Below, in pieces: positions 61,472-64,000 of a DNA stretch of 64,000 nt; within the stretch, counting starts at the first letter, position 1, and each line of letters begins with the position of its first letter. The stretch is from an uncultured Bacilli bacterium. Lineage in GTDB: Bacteria; Bacillota_I; Bacilli_A; RF39; UBA660. Under the pieces are notes generated by a model. It saw only the letters and a program-made list of their open reading frames with translations. It ran no database searches and was not told where the DNA came from. Where the stretch lies: positions 1 through 64,000 of the forward strand of contig CALVOZ010000005.1 of assembly GCA_944350495.1 (NCBI GenBank), written 5' to 3'. Position numbers and translations under genes: made by a program.

Positions 61472-62206
61472 ATGGATTATTCAAAGTTAAAAATTCCAAC
61501 ACATGTTGCAATTATCTTAGATGGTAATGGTCGTTGGGCACAAGAGCAAGGATTGACAAGAAGTCAAGGCCATAAAAGTGGATTTGAAAACTTAAAAACT
61601 TTAAGTAGATATATATTTAATAAAGGAATAAAAGTATTAAGTGTTTATGCTTTTTCAACAGAAAATTTTAAAAGAAGTAAAGAAGAAGTTTCTTTTTTAA
61701 TGAATTTATTTGCTTCAGAATTTAAAAACTATAGTGACTTAATGAATGAGCAAGGAATTAAGGTTGTTTTTTCTGGCGAGAGAAAAGCTCCTTTACCAGA
61801 TAAAGTCATAGATATTATTGAAGAAGTTGAAGAAGCAACTAAACAAAATACTCGTGGTATTTTAAATATTTGTATTAATTATGGTGGCCATTCTGAAATA
61901 GTAAACGCTACTAAAAAAATATGCAAATTAGTTTTAGAAAATAAATTATCAATTGATGACATTACAGAAGAGAACTTTTCTCAATACTTATTTAATGATT
62001 TACCACCAGTGGATTTATTAATTCGAACTAGTGGAGAAATAAGAATAAGTAACTTTATGATATATCAACTTAGTTATGCAGAGATGTATTTCCCTAAAAC
62101 ATATTTTCCAGCATTTGATGCTGCTGAATTTGATAAAGCAATTGTCGAATACACCAAAAGAGACCGTAGGTTTGGAGGTATAAATTATGAAAACAAGAAT
62201 AATTAG
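61472..62206 (+). CDS. uppS: Isoprenyl transferase (undecaprenyl diphosphate synthase)
   Basis: 244 residues. The cis-prenyltransferase motif VAIILDGNGRWA carries the catalytic Asp, and LIRTSGEIRISNF and MYFPK are the later family blocks. It makes undecaprenyl diphosphate, the lipid carrier of peptidoglycan precursors. ATGGAGG gives the ribosome binding site. The gene overlaps cdsA by 20 bases; the order uppS-cdsA-(dxr)-rseP is usual, here without dxr between cdsA and rseP. Confidence 0.96.
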   Translation: MDYSKLKIPTHVAIILDGNGRWAQEQGLTRSQGHKSGFENLKTLSRYIFNKGIKVLSVYAFSTENFKRSKEEVSFLMNLFASEFKNYSDLMNEQGIKVVFSGERKAPLPDKVIDIIEEVEEATKQNTRGILNICINYGGHSEIVNATKKICKLVLENKLSIDDITEENFSQYLFNDLPPVDLLIRTSGEIRISNFMIYQLSYAEMYFPKTYFPAFDAAEFDKAIVEYTKRDRRFGGINYENKNN

Positions 62207-62984
62207 TGCTTTAGTATTATTAATGCTAGTGATTCCTATTTATTTAATAGGAGGAATGCTTTTTACTGGGGCAATCATTGTTCTTTCAATGTTGGCATTG
62301 AAAGAATTTATGGATATTAAGGAAACAAAAAAGAAATTACCAATATTTATTAAATTATTAGCATATATTCTTACCGTATTAATAATGTTATCTACGGAGT
62401 TAACAGATGGTAATTTAGTAATCGACTTTAGAATTATTACGGGGTTATGTTTAACGATGTTATTACCTTTAGTACTGTATCATAAAAGAGAGCTATACAG
62501 TATAAATGATGCTTGTTATATGTTTACAGGCGTATTATTTTTAGGTATAGCGCTTTCATTGTTTAGCATTTATTATTTTATAAATCCTAGCTTACTAATA
62601 TACTTATTATTAATTACTATTATGACAGATTCATATGCTTTATTTACGGGAATGTTAGTTGGAAAAAGAAAATTATTAGAAGATGTTTCTCCTAATAAAA
62701 CTTGGGAAGGATTTATTGGTGGTTCGATTGCTGGAACATTTATAAGTGTTGTTTTTTATATAACAGTTATTGATCCTGCTGTAAATGTAACTAGCATTAT
62801 TCTTGTAACATTATTTTTAACTATAATTGGTCAGTTAGGGGATTTATTCTTTTCTGCAATTAAGAGATACTTTAATAAAAAAGATTTCTCTAATATTATG
62901 CCTGGACATGGTGGTGTATTAGACCGTCTAGACAGTATTATATTTGTTATGTTAGCATTCAGAATGTTTATTACGCTATTATAG
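62187..62984 (+). CDS. cdsA: Phosphatidate cytidylyltransferase
   Basis: 265 residues with about eight transmembrane helices. The C-terminal signature LEDVSPNKTWEGFIGG and the later GDLFFSAIKRYFNKKDFSNIMPGHGGVLDRLDS carry the metal-binding Asp residues. It makes CDP-diacylglycerol for phospholipid synthesis. GGAGG lies inside the end of uppS, 12 bases before the ATG, so translation is coupled. rseP follows after 11 bases. Confidence 0.96.
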   Translation: MKTRIISALVLLMLVIPIYLIGGMLFTGAIIVLSMLALKEFMDIKETKKKLPIFIKLLAYILTVLIMLSTELTDGNLVIDFRIITGLCLTMLLPLVLYHKRELYSINDACYMFTGVLFLGIALSLFSIYYFINPSLLIYLLLITIMTDSYALFTGMLVGKRKLLEDVSPNKTWEGFIGGSIAGTFISVVFYITVIDPAVNVTSIILVTLFLTIIGQLGDLFFSAIKRYFNKKDFSNIMPGHGGVLDRLDSIIFVMLAFRMFITLL

Positions 62985-62995
62985 GAGGAAACATA

Positions 62996-64000
62996 ATGAT
63001 ATCATTAATATATTTTGTATTAATATTAGGTATCGTTGTCTTTATTCATGAACTTGGACATTTTATATTTGCTAAAAAAGCAGGTGTATATGTATATGAG
63101 TTTAGTATTGGAATGGGACCACGTTTATTTAAATTTAAACGCAAGAAGAAAGTAAAAGATAAAAAAGGAAATGTTAAATTAGTCGATGACGAAACAGATT
63201 ATTGTATAAGGTTATTCCCAATTGGTGGATTTGTTCAAATGGCCGGAGAAGAAATTGAAGAGGATGGAAACGTTCCTAAAGAACAAAGGTTATATGCTAA
63301 ATCATGGGGTCAAAGATTAATGGTGATGATTGCTGGAGTCATAAATAACTTTATTTTAGCGTTCATTATTTTATTAATAATAGGTTGGACTAATACTGTA
63401 AGTCTTAATTCCGTATATGTTTCTAGCACTTATATTGATGGATTAGAAGTTGGAGATAAAGTAATAGAGGTTAATGGGCGAAAAGTAAATAGTTATGATA
63501 TATTGTCATTAGAGTTAACAGTGGCGGCTGAAGATGATTTTATAATTACTGTTTTAGATAAAAATGGTAAGGAAAAGGAAATAAAAATCGATCCTGTTAC
63601 TTTAGGTAATGATAAATTAATTTATGGTCGTGATTATGGATTTACAATAGTGACTAAACCAGGAAAAGATAATAATATAGATTTGGTTATTAGTAATTCA
63701 AAAGTTGATGGGTTAAATAATGATGAGGTAATTATTGCTGTTAACGGTATTGAAGTTGAGGGACATCTTCATTTATTAGAATTAATAAAAAACGAAGATA
63801 ACTCATTTACTTTAACTACTAAAGATGCAGATGGTAATATTAAAGATACAGAAATTAGTGTTAAAGAAAAAGATAGTGATAATTTAGCTGGTTATTCTTT
63901 TGGATTTCAAGTATCCGGTACTGAAGAAAAGGGCTTTTTAGCGGGTATTAAATATGCATGCGGTAAATTTATTAGTATTTTAGAACAAATGGTTAGAACT
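62996..64000 (+). CDS. rseP: RIP metalloprotease RseP (site-2 protease), 3' end outside the window
   Basis: 335 codons are visible with no stop. The first transmembrane helix contains the zinc motif HELGH (VVFIHELGHFIFAKKAG), followed by RLFPIGGFVQMAGEE. Two PDZ-like segments follow: GLEVGDKVIEVNGRKV at about 145-160 and SKVDGLNNDEVIIAVNGIEVEG at about 237-258, and the last visible residues lead into the C-terminal part. It cleaves membrane substrates, including anti-sigma factors, within the bilayer. AGGAGGA precedes the ATG. It completes the uppS-cdsA-rseP block; the usual dxr gene is not between cdsA and rseP. Confidence 0.95.
   Translation, partial: MISLIYFVLILGIVVFIHELGHFIFAKKAGVYVYEFSIGMGPRLFKFKRKKKVKDKKGNVKLVDDETDYCIRLFPIGGFVQMAGEEIEEDGNVPKEQRLYAKSWGQRLMVMIAGVINNFILAFIILLIIGWTNTVSLNSVYVSSTYIDGLEVGDKVIEVNGRKVNSYDILSLELTVAAEDDFIITVLDKNGKEKEIKIDPVTLGNDKLIYGRDYGFTIVTKPGKDNNIDLVISNSKVDGLNNDEVIIAVNGIEVEGHLHLLELIKNEDNSFTLTTKDADGNIKDTEISVKEKDSDNLAGYSFGFQVSGTEEKGFLAGIKYACGKFISILEQMVRT

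Noticed and set aside
1-64000. Mycoplasma-type code with UGA as Trp
   Set aside because: Genes end in TGA at natural lengths (for example the RsmC-like gene and the small membrane protein before dacF) and prfB has the RF2 frameshift signal; Trp codons are TGG.

Overview
The window looks like chromosomal DNA from a very AT-rich, endospore-forming Bacillota (class Bacilli), probably near the uncultured gut lineages placed between Erysipelotrichia-type bacteria and the Mollicutes. The reasons are Bacillus-like synteny blocks (mini-III RNase/rlmB/sigH; secE-nusG-rplKA-rplJL-rpoBC; ylbM/yceD/rpmF; yunB/yutD; rpsP-khpA; uppS-cdsA-rseP), Gram-positive genes (EzrA, YidD, DacF-type carboxypeptidase) and clear sporulation genes: an alpha/beta-type SASP, CotE, YunB, a Cse60-like protein and SigH- and SigF/G-type sigma factors. 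UGA is a stop codon here: several genes end in TGA, and prfB carries the classic +1 programmed frameshift at CTT TGA C. The organism therefore does not use Mycoplasma code 4, although RpoB has the Asn at the E. coli 526 position that is known from rifampicin-insensitive Mollicutes.

Layout. 1-3.5 kb: rbgA, mini-III RNase, rlmB, sigH-like, SDR. 3.6-15 kb: transcription/ribosome block (secE, nusG, rplK, rplA, rplJ, rplL, rsmC-like methyltransferase, rpoB, rpoC) with candidate L1 sites and an L10 leader. 15-25.3 kb: a Tim44-like zinc-ribbon membrane protein, radical SAM YtqA, a permease, a YgjP-type protease, an M23 endopeptidase, cse60, clpC, two unknown genes and gltX. 25.5-36 kb: SigF/G-type sigma, tRNA-Ser, dacF, a metal-ABC-like lipoprotein, yidD, rnc, yebC, prfB, a YitT protein, ftsEX, yunB, yutD, DUF1292. 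36-44.4 kb: zinc-ribbon and TPM membrane proteins, tmcAL, yceD-rpmF, a T-box-controlled HAD/deoC/tyrS unit, rpsD with its S4 leader. 44.6-50.8 kb: ezrA, a WG-repeat membrane protein, thiI, SASP gene, miaB.

50.8-60.2 kb is an accessory-looking island between miaB and cotE, which lie close together in Bacillus. Its core is an apparent operon (promoter about 53,599, terminator about 58,715). It encodes a 26-residue leader ORF, a zinc-ribbon/BspA-type leucine-rich membrane protein, a radical SAM/SPASM enzyme with all seven SPASM cysteines, an overlapping 118-residue protein ending in thirteen Asn codons (a candidate RiPP-like substrate), and a zinc-ribbon membrane protein. A HExxH-containing protein gene follows under its own promoter and has a terminator-like hairpin inside its frame. 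This is the best candidate for an undescribed system. 60.3-64 kb returns to conserved genes: cotE, rpsP, khpA, uppS, cdsA and a partial rseP running off the end.

No intergenic gap exceeds 300 bases; the longest (40,021-40,308) holds the T-box. I saw no rRNA, CRISPR array, insertion sequence, prophage or replication origin.
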